Origin: Mesorhizobium sp. AR07
GTDB lineage: Bacteria; Pseudomonadota; Alphaproteobacteria; Rhizobiales; Rhizobiaceae
Direction: 5' to 3'
Length of the DNA stretch: 64,000 nucleotides
NCBI RefSeq assembly: GCF_024746815.1
Contig: NZ_CP080527.1
Coordinates: 284,102 to 348,101, forward strand
Part shown: positions 34,730 through 44,751 of the stretch, piece after piece
How the letters are laid out: each line of letters starts with the position of its first letter
Position numbering within the stretch: position 1 is the first letter of the stretch
Notes under the pieces: generated by a model
Databases searched by the model: none
The model's input: only the letters and a program-made list of their open reading frames with translations
Told to the model about the DNA's origin: nothing
Position numbers and translations under genes: made by a program

Positions 34730-36386
34730 TCTTCGACCGGCAGCCGCCGCTTCTGACGCACCGGGTGCTCGGCCGGGGCCGGCGGCAACGGCGCCATCGC
34801 CTCATAAAGCTTGGGTGCTCCCGCCGCATGGACGGCGCGTGCGGCACCGCGCAATTCCGCCTTCTTGGCCTTGGCGGTCCCCGCTATGGTCGCAATTTGT
34901 CGGCGAAACTGGACCTTCTCGACATTCGACCGGGAATTCGCCACCCGGCGGTTGGCGCGGTCGCTTTCGTGTTCCCACAAGGTGACCGGTGTCGATATCC
35001 CGTCACGGCGAGGCACAGGACGAAACGCGGCGCTCGCCGGGTCGCGGACATAGACATTGCTGATGTCGCGCGGATCGTAGCGGACCTCCAGTTTCCCCAA
35101 CCGGTCACGCTCCGGCACCAACGAGCCGAGCCACGGCGCGTAATAGAATAGGGCAAACATGCTGATGCCCTGCGGCGTCAGGCGCCGTTCGGCGCTTGGT
35201 AGGAACGTTAGCAGCACCTGATGCGATTCGTCATTGAAGCGCGGCAGCTCCGCGGCACGTGCTTGCCACTCGGTGAGCGGCACCTTCAGGGTCTTTCCGT
35301 TTTCATGGAGATTATGATCGATGATAGCGAGCGTCACACAGCGTTCGAGATCGGCAAAGCTCAGACAAGCGCGCTTTTCCGACGGATATTCGTCACGGTT
35401 GGCCACCGATCGTCCAGTCGATCCTGGGTGTGCGGCGAGCACGGCATTGAGCTTGCCCAGGAGACGCTCGACCACACCGCCCTGGTGAACGCGCCCGCGA
35501 TCACGATATTGGATGTGGTGCCATAGTCCTCACAGCCGCGCTGAAACGCCCGCCCTTTGAACTCCTTGGCGGAGTCGGTGACAAGCCGGCGCGGCCGGCC
35601 GAACATTGGCCAGTCATGATCGAGACCGCGTGCGGCCATCCACCCATCCTTCGCGCATATTGCGTGCGCCAGACAGAGTGCGACGGAGAGGGAAGACGGT
35701 TTTTCCAGCGTCAGACAAAAGCCCAGAATGCAGCGCGAGAAGACGTCGGTGACGATCGTCAGGTAGGCGCGGCCGACGAAAATTCCGGCACCGTCGATCA
35801 CCTCGACGAAATTGATGTCGGTCGGCGTGTGGTCGATCTGGCAGACATCGAGGGGCCGCGGCGCGTGGATATAACCCGGTCGCGGCTTCAGGCGGTGAAG
35901 ATGCTTCAAGTTGGCTGACCGCCCCTTGGCTATTTCCTCTGGCGTGAACAGGGTCGGAATGCGCCGCGCGACGGCGACATAGGATGGCGGCCGAAAGCCG
36001 GCCTCCTCGCAACGCGCGCGGATTTCGGCGACAACAGGGGCAAGCGGCGGCGCTTCCAGTATCAGCCACTGCTCGCGCAGCGTCGCCGCGATGATCGTCT
36101 CGACCTCCTTGGGCAGACGCTTCCGGCGCGGTCTTCCGGCTACCGGCAGCAGCGCTGTCACCGTGCGATCGTCGCGATAGCGCGCCAGAAGATTGTAGAC
36201 CTGACGCGTCGACAACCGGAGTTCCACCGCCGTCCGCGCAATCGCCGACCGACGCGAAGCGGCGGTATCGAGAATCTTGTCCAGTTCGCGTGCGATCCGT
36301 CGCGCGAGCAACCAGCGCTCAGCGGGATCACCCGCAGCGGTTCTGGACGCGCCGGATACTCCTTTGTTGTGCGATAGCTTCGGCAA
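34723..36386 (-). pseudogene. tniA: TniA transposase, copy 1, one-base deletion
   Basis: The same 554-residue transposase as copy 2, split by loss of one base near 35519 (GTGGTGCC here, GTGGATGCC in copy 2). The 5' part has the HTH domain (LSTRQVYNLLARYRDDRT) and catalytic Asp residues (CQIDHTPTD, LVTDSAKEFKG). The 3' part carries the Glu (GGVVERLLGKL) and the Mu C-terminal domain. It is inactive unless frameshifting occurs. Confidence 0.88.
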
Positions 36387-36496
36387 GGCGCACCAGATAA
36401 TTGAAATTCTTAGCGTGAAATCAGTCGCTCAAATACAAGCCGAAGCCAACGGGGATATGACATTTGTCGGATTGAAATCCGCAAGTAAAAGCCACA
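36387..36496. repeat. TniABQ transposon right end, copy 1
   Basis: 110 bp between tniA and the terminal ACA, with the outer TGACATTTGTCGGATTGAAA motif and terminus. It is identical in copy 2 (56331-56440). An ATG within it (36457) is out of frame with the interrupted gene here but in frame in copy 2. Confidence 0.65.
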
Positions 36497-37582
36497 GCGA
36501 CCGAGGTTTTGGCCCGCCTCGACGAGCGGGTGCGGACCAGCCCGGTGCGCGACGGTTTTGTCGAACGCCAGAATTTTGCCGACGCGGCCGCCGCGCTGTG
36601 GCTCGAGGGCGAGCTCGTCCACACCGAAGACCTGGTCCTGCACGACGCCCACATGGACATCCGCACCCCGACCCACGAGCTCACCCGCGCCCACGCCGTG
36701 CTGCGCGCCCGCCGCCGCATTTTTGCGCAAAAGCCCGCCTGGGCGCTCGGCCGCGACGGGTATTTGGCCCTGACCGGCCGCGGCGGCGCCATGCCGGCAG
36801 CGGCAGGCCAAAAAAGCCGGGAAGGGCAGGGGGTTTTTGCGCCCGAAGCGGAAACGGATGGGGCGATGGAGGCGCAGGAGCCGGACCTGCTGGCCGAAGA
36901 ATTCGCCGAGATCGATGCCGTGCTGGCACGGTCATCGAAGATTTTGAGCGGCGCCGAGGCGCCTGCTCGAAAACAGGAAACGTCACTGCGTGACCGGCCG
37001 GAGCCGCAAAACGGCCTGGTCTACGATCTCGACTGGAATGAAGAAGAACGGCTCACCGAATGGCAGGCCGTGCTCGCCGAGACGCGCGAACTGCCGTCGG
37101 TGCTGCGCGCCGCGATCCTGCTCGAGGCCTGGACCGAGATCGAAGTGCTGCAGCATGCCGCCTGGCTCGGGCCGCTGTTTTGCGCCGCCTTGCTGCGGCA
37201 GGAGGGGCTTGCCGGCCACCAGCTCGCCTGCCTGCATCTTGGCCAAAAAAACATTCCGCGCGAGCGGCGGCGCTCGCGCAACCGCGGCGATCGGCTGCTG
37301 GCTTTTCTCGATGCGATCCACGAGGCGGCGCTGGCCGGCCTGAAGGAGCACGACCGGCTGGTGCTGGCAAAAAACCAGATGGCGCGGCGGTTGCGCGAGC
37401 GCCGCGCCAGCTCGAAACTGCCCGACCTGGTCGAATTGGTGCTCTCGCGCCCACTGGTCTCCACCGGCATGATCCAGGAGACGCTAAAAGTGTCGAAGCA
37501 GGGGGCGCTCAATCTCGTCGGCGAGCTCAACCTGCGCGAGATGACGGGCAGGGGGCGGTTTCGCGCGTGGGGGATTGTCTAG
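36497..37582 (+). pseudogene. RHE_PE00001 family protein, copy 1, 5' end lost to transposon
   Basis: Starting directly at the transposon end, the frame reads ATEVLARLDERVRTSPVRDG and continues with WLEGELVHTEDLVLHDAHMD, PTHELTRAHAVLRARRRIF and the C-terminal HTH (PLVSTGMIQETLKVSKQGAL, REMTGRGRFRAWGIV). Full-length relatives (DUF1612/HTH_13 proteins typical of rhizobial plasmids) start about 25-30 residues earlier. The likeliest remaining start is a TTG at 36509. Function unknown. Confidence 0.75.
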
Positions 37583-37882
37583 GTTGCCCCGCTGAGGCAG
37601 CTCTCCAAGTGCTACGCCCCCAATCAGAAGTTAGTTGCCCGGTGGAGAAGCGGACTCGCGGCCTACCTTCCAACTGGTCGTCCGAGGGAGGTGCGGTCGA
37701 CGGTCTTTCGCTTGAAGAGGAGGCCGTCGTTGTCTCCTTCGAGAAAAGCAGCGGGGGCCCGGAGACGGAGGCCGACGAATTGGGCGAATGCGCAATACTT
37801 CAAGGCGGCAGGCTATGAACTGGATGAACCTGGACCGACGGCACGATCTCGCTCGGCGGCCGGGACGTCATGAAGCCCGTCC
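37583..37882. other. 300 bp without a recognised gene
   Basis: Frames here show no recognisable family. The sequence probably belongs to remnants upstream of the group II intron fragment. Confidence 0.35.
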
Positions 37883-38260
37883 AAGAAGAGCGTGCAACGC
37901 GTCATGCCGAAAGTCAGCGAACTCCTACGACCGGGTAACAAGGGGCCATGGCCAGTGCGTGTTCGGCTGAACCAGCTCTTGCTCGGTTGGTCGACCTACT
38001 TCAGCTACGGCACCCGAGCGCCGGCCTATGAAGCCGTTGACGGTTATGTTTACGACCGCGTGAGCAACTTCCTGCGCAAACGGCATAAGCTGCAAGGGCG
38101 CGGCACGAAACAGGTCTCGCGGACCAACATCTCCGAGAAACTGGGCGTGGTGCGTCTTCGTCGCCGGCAGCGCGGGTCGCCGCCGTGGGCCTTACGATGA
38201 AGCCAGTCGGAAAGCTGGATGCGGGAGATCCCCATGTCCAGTTTGAAGAGCAGCGACTGG
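37883..38260 (+). pseudogene. ltrA: Group II intron fragment (maturase C-terminus and domain V region)
   Basis: The frame reads KKSVQRVMPKVSELLRPGNK, RVRLNQLLLGWSTYFSYGT and YDRVSNFLRKRHKLQGRG up to a stop at 38200. This is the maturase/GIIM end of an intron-encoded reverse transcriptase. The next bases (AGCTGGATGCGGGAGATCCC, 38213-38232) look like the domain V stem of proteobacterial group II introns. The catalytic RT domain is missing, so it is a dead remnant. Confidence 0.75.
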
Positions 38261-38340
38261 AAACGGAGCGACGGTCCGGACTGAGGCACCGGCACGAGGC
38301 GAAGCCGCCGGCCAACACTCCCCGGAACCCACCGCCACCG

Positions 38341-38611
38341 CGCCAGTCGTTGACTCTACAGATTATCGGCCGCAAGCGCCACATTGCCGTCGATCCGGAT
38401 GGGCGGCTCTTGATGGTCAACCTTCACCACCGCCGACATCTCCGACAGTGCCGGGGCTCAGGCGGTCCTGGACGGCAATCCGCAAGCGTTGGCCCTGGGT
38501 GAAACATCTGTTCGCCGCGACGAAGTCGAGATAGGCGGCTTTGTCCATGAGCTTCAGCCGATCATAGGCGCTGTCGCCATGGGTGGAAACATGATCCGAC
38601 GAAATGCACAT
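38341..38611. pseudogene. IS5-family transposase remnants, internally inverted
   Basis: The plus strand encodes IIGRKRHIAVDPDGRLLMVN, SDSAGAQAVLDG and RKRWPWVKHLFA in shifting frames. From ~38520 the minus strand encodes GDSAYDRLKLMDKAAYLDFV, the piece that should follow. A small inversion and frameshifts have scrambled an IS5-type gene. Confidence 0.6.
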
Positions 38612-38735
38612 CCCTGATTTTCAAAACGGATGGTGATTGGGGTCTCGGCCGAGCCCGAAAGAGGGCGGCTGCTTGTGTCGGGATGTTAGAACGTGGTCGC
38701 TTTTGGAGCGCCACAAACATCGGGAAGGAGCAGCC

Positions 38736-39776
38736 GTGAAGTATTTTGCCGGACTTGACGTGTCTTTGGAAGAGACCGCGATCTGCGTGGTCGACGAAAC
38801 CGGCCGGATCGTGAAGGAAATGCGTGCGGCGAGCGAGCCGCAGGCGCTTTCGGCCGCCTTGCGGGAAGTCGATCTGCCGATGGAACGGGTGGGTCTGGAA
38901 GCGTGTTCGCTGACGGCCTGGCTTCATGACGAACTGCGCGCCGAGGGTCTGCCGGCGATCTGCATCGAGACGCGGGCCGCCAATGCGGCGATGAAGACGA
39001 TGCCGAACAAGACCGATCGCAACGATGCCCGCGCCTTGGCGCAGATCATGCGCACCGGCTGGTATCGGCAGGTGCATGTGAAGAGGCGGCAATGCCGTCT
39101 GTGGCGCTCCCTGCTCGTTGCCCGCCGCACGGTGCTGAACGAAATGCGGACCATCGAGAACGTGGTGCGGGCGATCCTGCGGGAGGCCGGCCTCAAGCAG
39201 GGCACGCCGTCGCGAACCGCCTTCGCCGATCGCGTGCGCGACGTGGCTGGCGCAGACCCGGTCGTCATGCCGCTGGTCGAGCCGCTGCTGACGATCCTCG
39301 CCACCATGCTCGCAGAGTTCGCCCGCCTGACGAAGCAGGTTCTCGATCTCGTTCGCAAGGATGAGGTCTGCCGACGGCTGATGAGCGTTCCCGGTGTTGG
39401 CCCCATCACCGCGCTCGCCTTCCGCGCCACGATCGACCAGCCCGACCGCTTCAGGCGATCGAGAAATGTGGGCGCGCATCTCGGCCTGACCCCGGCGCGC
39501 TACCAGTCGGGCGAAACCGACATTCAAGGCAAGGTCAGCCGATGCGGCGACGAACTCGCCCGTACAGCGATTTACGAAGCGGCCCATACGCTGCTCGTGC
39601 GTAGCAAGAAATGGTCTAGCCTCAGAGCATGGGGCATGAACATCGCCAGGCGACGCGGCATGGCGCGCGCCCGGGTCGCGGTTGCGCGCAAACTCGCCGT
39701 TATCCTGCATCGTATGTGGAGTGACGCGACCGAGTTCCGCTACGGCAAACAACCGGTCTCCGCAGCGGCGGCATGA
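38736..39776 (+). CDS. IS110-family DEDD transposase
   Basis: 346 residues from GTG 38736 with AAGGAG upstream. The RuvC-like N-terminal domain has FAGLDVSLEE, GLEACSLTAWL and NKTDRNDARALAQ (D-E-D-D). The C-terminal domain has LMSVPGVGPITALAF and LGLTPARYQSGE, the latter with the serine region. IS110 recombinases use a bridge RNA from the element's own non-coding end to choose targets. It looks intact. Confidence 0.92.
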   Translation: MKYFAGLDVSLEETAICVVDETGRIVKEMRAASEPQALSAALREVDLPMERVGLEACSLTAWLHDELRAEGLPAICIETRAANAAMKTMPNKTDRNDARALAQIMRTGWYRQVHVKRRQCRLWRSLLVARRTVLNEMRTIENVVRAILREAGLKQGTPSRTAFADRVRDVAGADPVVMPLVEPLLTILATMLAEFARLTKQVLDLVRKDEVCRRLMSVPGVGPITALAFRATIDQPDRFRRSRNVGAHLGLTPARYQSGETDIQGKVSRCGDELARTAIYEAAHTLLVRSKKWSSLRAWGMNIARRRGMARARVAVARKLAVILHRMWSDATEFRYGKQPVSAAAA

Positions 39777-40038
39777 AGTGAGACAACAGCTGGAGGGCCA
39801 AGAAACAAACCTTCGCCCGCAAGGGTGATGCCGGATCGTCCGTGTGGACGATGGGCAAGGGCGATCTCGTTGAGAGTCCAGAGCCTTGGGGCTAAAGCCT
39901 TCAAAGGTCGTGACACAGATTGAGACGCCTTTGCTCTCCTGAACCCATCATGCGGCGGCCCGAGTGCTGACCGCGAAGAGAAGCGCGTGACCCGCGGACG
40001 ATACGATCCGGAAAAGAGCAGGAGCAACTTGACTTCAA
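39777..40038 (+). ncRNA. Candidate bridge RNA region of the IS1111-group element
   Basis: 262 bp between the transposase stop and the right subterminal repeat with no credible gene. It contains local complementary segments (for example GTCCGTGTGGACG). In IS1111-group elements the bridge RNA is encoded downstream of the transposase. Loops and guides were not resolved by eye. Confidence 0.45.
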
Positions 40039-40073
40039 AGACCCCAATCAGAGAGGACTCTTAGCGGGCACGT

Positions 40074-40103
40074 TGTCGTCAGGTTCTTGACAGCTTCCCT
40101 ATG
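40074..40103 (+). promoter_or_regulatory. tts box-like element upstream of nopD
   Basis: TCGTCAGGTTCTTGACAGCT (40076-40095) matches the rhizobial type III regulatory box (GTCAGcTT-TcGaaAGCT) at most positions. It lies about 60 bp upstream of the nopD ATG. Known tts boxes are bound by TtsI, which is induced through NodD and flavonoids. Confidence 0.7.
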
Positions 40104-40155
40104 GCACATCCAAGCCCAGCTTCAAACTGGCTTATATTGCTGAAAGTGAGAACGG

Positions 40156-43100
40156 ATGGATTTCACCTCAACCAAGCGGGTGCGCGGACAATCGAACAGG
40201 GCCGGCCTGCAAGATAGCTCACGTGCGGCTCCGTTCGCAGGTGCGGCCGCGTTTGAGCGGCAACTGAGCGAGATCGCCAATTCAGGTGGAGGTGGTGGAG
40301 CAATGCCGACCGGCTCGGCGCCGCAGCCGCCTCAGTTTGTGAAAAGGCTCAGCAAGCGCCCTTTTCATTTCAGGGATGAAGACAGTAATCGCCCTCTTCA
40401 CCCCGGGGATTCTGAGTCTATTTCGGCCCTTGAGGCGGCCCTCATCAAGGGCAAAGCCGCCGAGAACACCGCCAGGGTCTATTTAGGTTCTCTTCTCCGC
40501 TTTGGCCGCTGGCTCTTCGCAAACAACAAAGATCCCATGAAGGACCGGCTAGACGATCAGTCGCTGACCGATGATGTGCGCGAGTTCATCGGAAAGCGTA
40601 ATCCCAAGACCCTCGGTCTGGCAATAGATCATCTCCGGACCTTGCAGTCGACGGGCGGAATCGTGCTAATCGCAGGCCCCCCTGAGTTGATTCCGTATCC
40701 TCAGGATGTGGCCCTGATCGATGAGTACAAAAACGAAGTGGCGACAAATACCGGCAAGAGGTATGCAGCTGATCTTAGGAGCTTCAGTGACTACCTGCGT
40801 CAAAACAACAAGAAGGGCATTGCTGGTCGGCTTTCCGGCAAGAAGCTGGATGGAGATGTCAAGGGCTATAAAGAGGACGCCGGTGGTCATCCAAACATCG
40901 GTTACGCACTGCCGCATCTCCGAAAATCGCAGGCCGGCGCTAAGGCGATGGAGCTCGAGCGCCGGGTTCCCCCCGTTCCTGATCCCGAGGACGCGGCACT
41001 GGTGGAGCCGAGGCGGGTCGGCGAGGCGATTGCGCAGCACAGCGCGTCGCACGAAGCTGGCAGTTGGCGAAAGGAGCTTCGGGGACAGCAGGATAATCAA
41101 CCAGCCCGGTCATTTTTTATCGCTCCAGGGAAGTTGCCCGTTGGACTGAATAACCGCAACAGCATCGGCGCGGGTGCTTTCGGACCATCCGGCTCTCGGC
41201 AGGCTGGGGTTGAGGCTGCCGCCCGGCCGTTGTTAGCGCTTAGCGAACAGCAGATTCGGCGCTCGCCTGGCGCGCCTGACAGGGGCAACCTCCTGCCAAC
41301 CGAGTGGGTCAACATCAACAATGAACATTCCACAGCGCTGTTGAGGCCAGCGAAGCGGCAGAGGAACCTGAATGCGCCGCCAGCCGTCGCCATTCAGCAG
41401 CAGCTGAGCGGGATCGGCAATTTAGGCGGCCGCAGGCCGATCCAGCCCTCCACCTACGAGGTGGGCGCATTGATGCCCGGGAGCGAGTCCGAATACATCC
41501 CAAGGCTGCAGTCGGAGCCTAGAGGCATCGGAGGCGCCACTGCGCAGCACAGTGCCCCGCATGACGCTATCGCTTCGCGATTCGTCGTTCCTATGGAAGA
41601 TTACGATCAGGATCTACTTTGGGAGGGAGTGGCTAAGGCCGGCCCACTGCCATCTCTAGGGTCAAGTGCGAGCCATTATCAGCCGCCGGCTTCTGCAGGA
41701 GCCGTGCATGCTTTGAACGGGCGCCACGACCGCCATTCGGCCGCGGACGAGTTGGCCGGGAGCAACGTCCTGCCGAGGCGGCAGGACGGCGGGTTCGAGG
41801 CAATGGTCCGTCAGAATCCGCCCACACCATTCGAGCTCAATGCTTGGGTTCCAGCGCCTGATTTTCCGCCGCCGTTTACCGGGCCAGTACCGGTTCATCA
41901 CCAGGGCGCTCGACAACCCGGCGCGCCGCAGGGGCTTTCTCCCGTGCCAGCCTCCTCGGACGATGAAGCTTTGGCGTGGTTGGGCGAGGAGTTGGTGCGG
42001 CGGCGGATCCAAGAACCGGCGTTACCATCAGCGGCCCACTTGCCCGTGCAAAGTTTCGGTGAGGAGCGGCTTTTGGGTAGTGCCGCGGATCGGGCCGATG
42101 AGGATGGCGCACCGGCGAAGAGACAGAGCACGCTAAACAATCCGCCAGAGATCGCCGTTCAGGGCCTGCTGAGCGAAAGCGGGAACTCAGGCGCTCGCGT
42201 GCTGATGCAGGCCGCCACCTCGTTGCGGCCCGCTATCAACGAAGCGCAGATCCGGCGGGGCCGACTCAACAACCCTGATGCGCCGAAGAAGGACCTTGAC
42301 GGCTTCAAGCGTCCTGCCGATCGGACCCAAAATTCAACACTGGTTACCGTGGGTAGCGACAAGCGTGCTCTTTTTTCCCAAGATGCGTCCCTTATTGAGG
42401 TGCTGGAGTCAGCATTCCGCAAGGGCAAGGTAGCGGAGACCACCTTCAGGCTCAATGTAAATCCTCTTTTGCAGTTCGCCCGTTGGCTCGTTGACAGCGG
42501 AAAGCAGGGCTTTGCTACCCGCCTTGACGAGACGACACTGAAACAGGATTTGAAGCAGTACGAGCGATCGGGTGGTCCGTCCCTCGAAGCGCCGATGCGC
42601 CATCTCAAGACTGCGGAGGCCGGCGGCGTGCCAATTGCAGGACACGCTCTCCGCAATCCCTATGCCCAGGACGAAGCCCTCATCAAACTGTACAATGCAA
42701 CTCCGTCTGCGAAAAACGCCGACAGAGATAGAGTCATGAGGTATACGTCTGCTCTTAAACGTTTTAGTGATTACCTGCAGAAAAATGGGAAGATGGGCAT
42801 TGCCGCTCGGCTTAACGACAAGACGCTGGATGATGACGCCAAGCTCCATCCCGGTGGTTACATAGGGATCCACGCCGCGCTGGTGCAACTGCGGAAATCG
42901 GGCGCCGGAGAGTTGGGATTTGAAGGCCATATTGCCCCTGTTTTGCGCGACGATGCTCACTTTGCGCCAGCGCACCCTGCGAGAGTGCGCTCAGGCACCT
43001 TCGGCGGTCTTCAGTCTTTTGTTGATCTGAATGCGCCCACGCCGTCCGACCTGCGCGATGATGCTCACTTTGCGCCAGCGGCACCGGCAAGGGCTCGTTC

Positions 43101-44517
43101 AGGCACTTTCGGCGGTCTTCAGTCTTTTGTTGATCTGAATGCGCCCACGCCGTCCGACCTGCGCGACGATGCTCACTTTGCGCCAGCGGCACCGGCAAGG
43201 GCTCGTTCAGGCACTTTCGGCGGTCTTCAGTCTTTTGTTGATCTGAATGCGCCCACGCCGTCCGACCTGCGCGACGATGCTCACTTTGCGCCAGCGGCAC
43301 CGGCAAGGGCTCGTTCAGGCACCTTCGGCGGTCTTCAGTCTTTTGTTGATCTGAATGCGCCCACGCCGTCCGACTTGCGCGACGATGCTCATTCTGCACC
43401 GGTGCGTCCGCGCGAGCAGATGCTTCGCGAGACGGAGTGGCAGCCCATGATGCAAGCGACAGGGTCCGCCGCCGTCTTCAGGCCGGGAGGGCCCGATGAC
43501 GTTCGGCTCATCCATCGCGGGCGACTTTCGCCGATGAGTGAAGCTGCGCCAGCGCCACTGGCAAGGGCTCCCCAACCCGCCCCGTCAGCAACCGCCAGGC
43601 TGCCAGAAACCTACCGCGGTCTTCCAGTGGTTGATCTGACGAGGCCGACCACCACCTCCTCGGATGCCCAGATCGGGGCGTTGGATCCGGCAGCCTCGTC
43701 CAAGGTCCCCAACGGGTCGGTGCTCGGCGCCGACGAGTGGCTGAGCGACGCCCATATTCTTAGAGATTACCATTTGCTGGAGGAGCGGCTGCGGGGGATC
43801 AATCCGACGCTCGCCGGCCAGACGCGGTTGGTGGACCCCCTCATAGCCAATGGTCCCCTGCGCTTGCGCAGTTCCAGCGAAATCGACAGGCTATACGCAT
43901 TGCAGCGCATTCTCTATGATCACAATGGCAACGACACAGCCGACTTCCTGTTCCTGCCCGTGAACAATGCCACTGAGCATAACCTCGGCACCCATTGGTC
44001 GCTGCTGCTCGTTGATCGCCGCAACCGGGAAAGACCGGTCGCCTATCACTACGACTCCCTCCAGCGAAAGGGATACAACGACATGCCTGCAACACAGCTC
44101 GCGAGACTGCTGAACGCCACCTTGATGCCAGCCCGCATGCCCCCACAGGGCAACGATTACGATTGCGGCGTCTTTGTGGTGGACGGCACGTGGGCGCTGG
44201 TTGGACGATTGCTCGACGGGGAGCGGCCGGATCACGAGCCGCTGCACCTCGACAACCTCGTCGCCGATCGGCAGGCGCTGCAAGACCGGCTGAGGGGGCG
44301 CTTGCCGCACGAGGAAGAGACAGGGGAGCTCCGGCTGCTGTTGGATGATCAGCCTGCCTCCCCACAAATGATAGCATTCGGGCCAGCGGAACTCTGGCAA
44401 CTGCTGGATGATGAACCCGCCGCCTCTTCGCCACGAAGTAGTTCGACCCCAGATGCGGGAAGAGACAGTGTTCATGAGCCGGCCAAGGCGCCGTGGCTCC
44501 CTCGCTCTCAAGGGTAA
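40156..44517 (+). CDS. nopD: NopD/XopD-like type III effector, C48 SUMO protease
   Basis: 1453 residues. The C-terminal ~220 residues are a Ulp1-type protease: THWSLLLVD (His1280), YHYDSL (Asp1300), PPQGNDYDCGVFVVDGT (Gln1331, Cys1337), a complete triad with oxyanion Gln. Residues 930-1073 hold four 36-residue repeats, each with FVDLNAP, an EAR-like motif. Two related ~170-residue helical domains lie before (~90-260 and ~760-920; RFGRWLF / QFARWLV, FSDYLRQN / FSDYLQKN). Rhizobial NopD and Bel2-5 proteins share this plan and act in plant nuclei on SUMO conjugates. No signal peptide; secretion would be by the T3SS, not in this window. Confidence 0.9.
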   Translation: MDFTSTKRVRGQSNRAGLQDSSRAAPFAGAAAFERQLSEIANSGGGGGAMPTGSAPQPPQFVKRLSKRPFHFRDEDSNRPLHPGDSESISALEAALIKGKAAENTARVYLGSLLRFGRWLFANNKDPMKDRLDDQSLTDDVREFIGKRNPKTLGLAIDHLRTLQSTGGIVLIAGPPELIPYPQDVALIDEYKNEVATNTGKRYAADLRSFSDYLRQNNKKGIAGRLSGKKLDGDVKGYKEDAGGHPNIGYALPHLRKSQAGAKAMELERRVPPVPDPEDAALVEPRRVGEAIAQHSASHEAGSWRKELRGQQDNQPARSFFIAPGKLPVGLNNRNSIGAGAFGPSGSRQAGVEAAARPLLALSEQQIRRSPGAPDRGNLLPTEWVNINNEHSTALLRPAKRQRNLNAPPAVAIQQQLSGIGNLGGRRPIQPSTYEVGALMPGSESEYIPRLQSEPRGIGGATAQHSAPHDAIASRFVVPMEDYDQDLLWEGVAKAGPLPSLGSSASHYQPPASAGAVHALNGRHDRHSAADELAGSNVLPRRQDGGFEAMVRQNPPTPFELNAWVPAPDFPPPFTGPVPVHHQGARQPGAPQGLSPVPASSDDEALAWLGEELVRRRIQEPALPSAAHLPVQSFGEERLLGSAADRADEDGAPAKRQSTLNNPPEIAVQGLLSESGNSGARVLMQAATSLRPAINEAQIRRGRLNNPDAPKKDLDGFKRPADRTQNSTLVTVGSDKRALFSQDASLIEVLESAFRKGKVAETTFRLNVNPLLQFARWLVDSGKQGFATRLDETTLKQDLKQYERSGGPSLEAPMRHLKTAEAGGVPIAGHALRNPYAQDEALIKLYNATPSAKNADRDRVMRYTSALKRFSDYLQKNGKMGIAARLNDKTLDDDAKLHPGGYIGIHAALVQLRKSGAGELGFEGHIAPVLRDDAHFAPAHPARVRSGTFGGLQSFVDLNAPTPSDLRDDAHFAPAAPARARSGTFGGLQSFVDLNAPTPSDLRDDAHFAPAAPARARSGTFGGLQSFVDLNAPTPSDLRDDAHFAPAAPARARSGTFGGLQSFVDLNAPTPSDLRDDAHSAPVRPREQMLRETEWQPMMQATGSAAVFRPGGPDDVRLIHRGRLSPMSEAAPAPLARAPQPAPSATARLPETYRGLPVVDLTRPTTTSSDAQIGALDPAASSKVPNGSVLGADEWLSDAHILRDYHLLEERLRGINPTLAGQTRLVDPLIANGPLRLRSSSEIDRLYALQRILYDHNGNDTADFLFLPVNNATEHNLGTHWSLLLVDRRNRERPVAYHYDSLQRKGYNDMPATQLARLLNATLMPARMPPQGNDYDCGVFVVDGTWALVGRLLDGERPDHEPLHLDNLVADRQALQDRLRGRLPHEEETGELRLLLDDQPASPQMIAFGPAELWQLLDDEPAASSPRSSSTPDAGRDSVHEPAKAPWLPRSQG
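42943..43374 (+). repeat. Four tandem 108-bp repeats in nopD
   Basis: Units start at 42943, 43051, 43159 and 43267, followed by a partial fifth at 43375. They are nearly identical, so the copy number is prone to change by recombination. Each encodes 36 residues containing GTFGGLQSFVDLNAPTPSD. Confidence 0.95.
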
Positions 44518-44751
44518 GCGCTGCGTCGGCGGACGAGGGGATGTGGATCACGGGGCAGGCAAGCCCTTCGTGTAGAGGCGCAGGCCCGGTCTGACTTGAA
44601 CTATGGTGGCAAGGAGCAAGAACACGTGCAGCGCCTACTGGTCGGGGAGATGTAATCTGGCCAGCAGAGCGACACCGGATCGTCGCTCGTTGCCCGGCTG
44701 CGGCTTCTAGCGCGCGTCACCTGCTGCTCTGTGTCTACTAAGAGTTGTCGC

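Larger units (their letters stand above)
33481..36496 (-). mobile_element. TniABQ transposon (Tn5053/Tn7-like), copy 1, left end missing
   Basis: Genes tniA, tniB and truncated tniQ run leftward from a terminal sequence ending in AAGTAAAAGCCACA at 36496 (the usual TGT...ACA end). 34400-36496 matches copy 2 at 54343-56440 apart from one base. The left end and most of tniQ are gone at the junction with the PLD fragment. The insertion lies in an RHE_PE00001-family gene. Confidence 0.8.
38634..40050 (+). mobile_element. IS110-family element, IS1111 group
   Basis: Subterminal 12-bp inverted repeats TGATTGGGGTCT (38634-38645) and AGACCCCAATCA (40039-40050) enclose one DEDD transposase and a 262-bp 3' non-coding segment. 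Short subterminal repeats and a long downstream non-coding end are IS1111-group traits. The true termini lie a few bases outside the repeats. Confidence 0.75.

Noticed and set aside
33481..36496. CRISPR-associated transposon
   Set aside because: TniABQ genes alone occur in Tn5053-like elements; no cas gene or repeat array is present.
37883..38200. Reverse transcriptase of a retron or DGR
   Set aside because: Only the group II maturase C-terminus remains; no RT catalytic motif, template repeat or msr/msd was seen.
38562..39752. 396-aa minus-strand frame
   Set aside because: Antisense to the IS110 transposase.
42943..43374. Tandem repeats as a CRISPR array
   Set aside because: The 108-bp units are contiguous, in frame and encode protein within nopD; there are no spacers.
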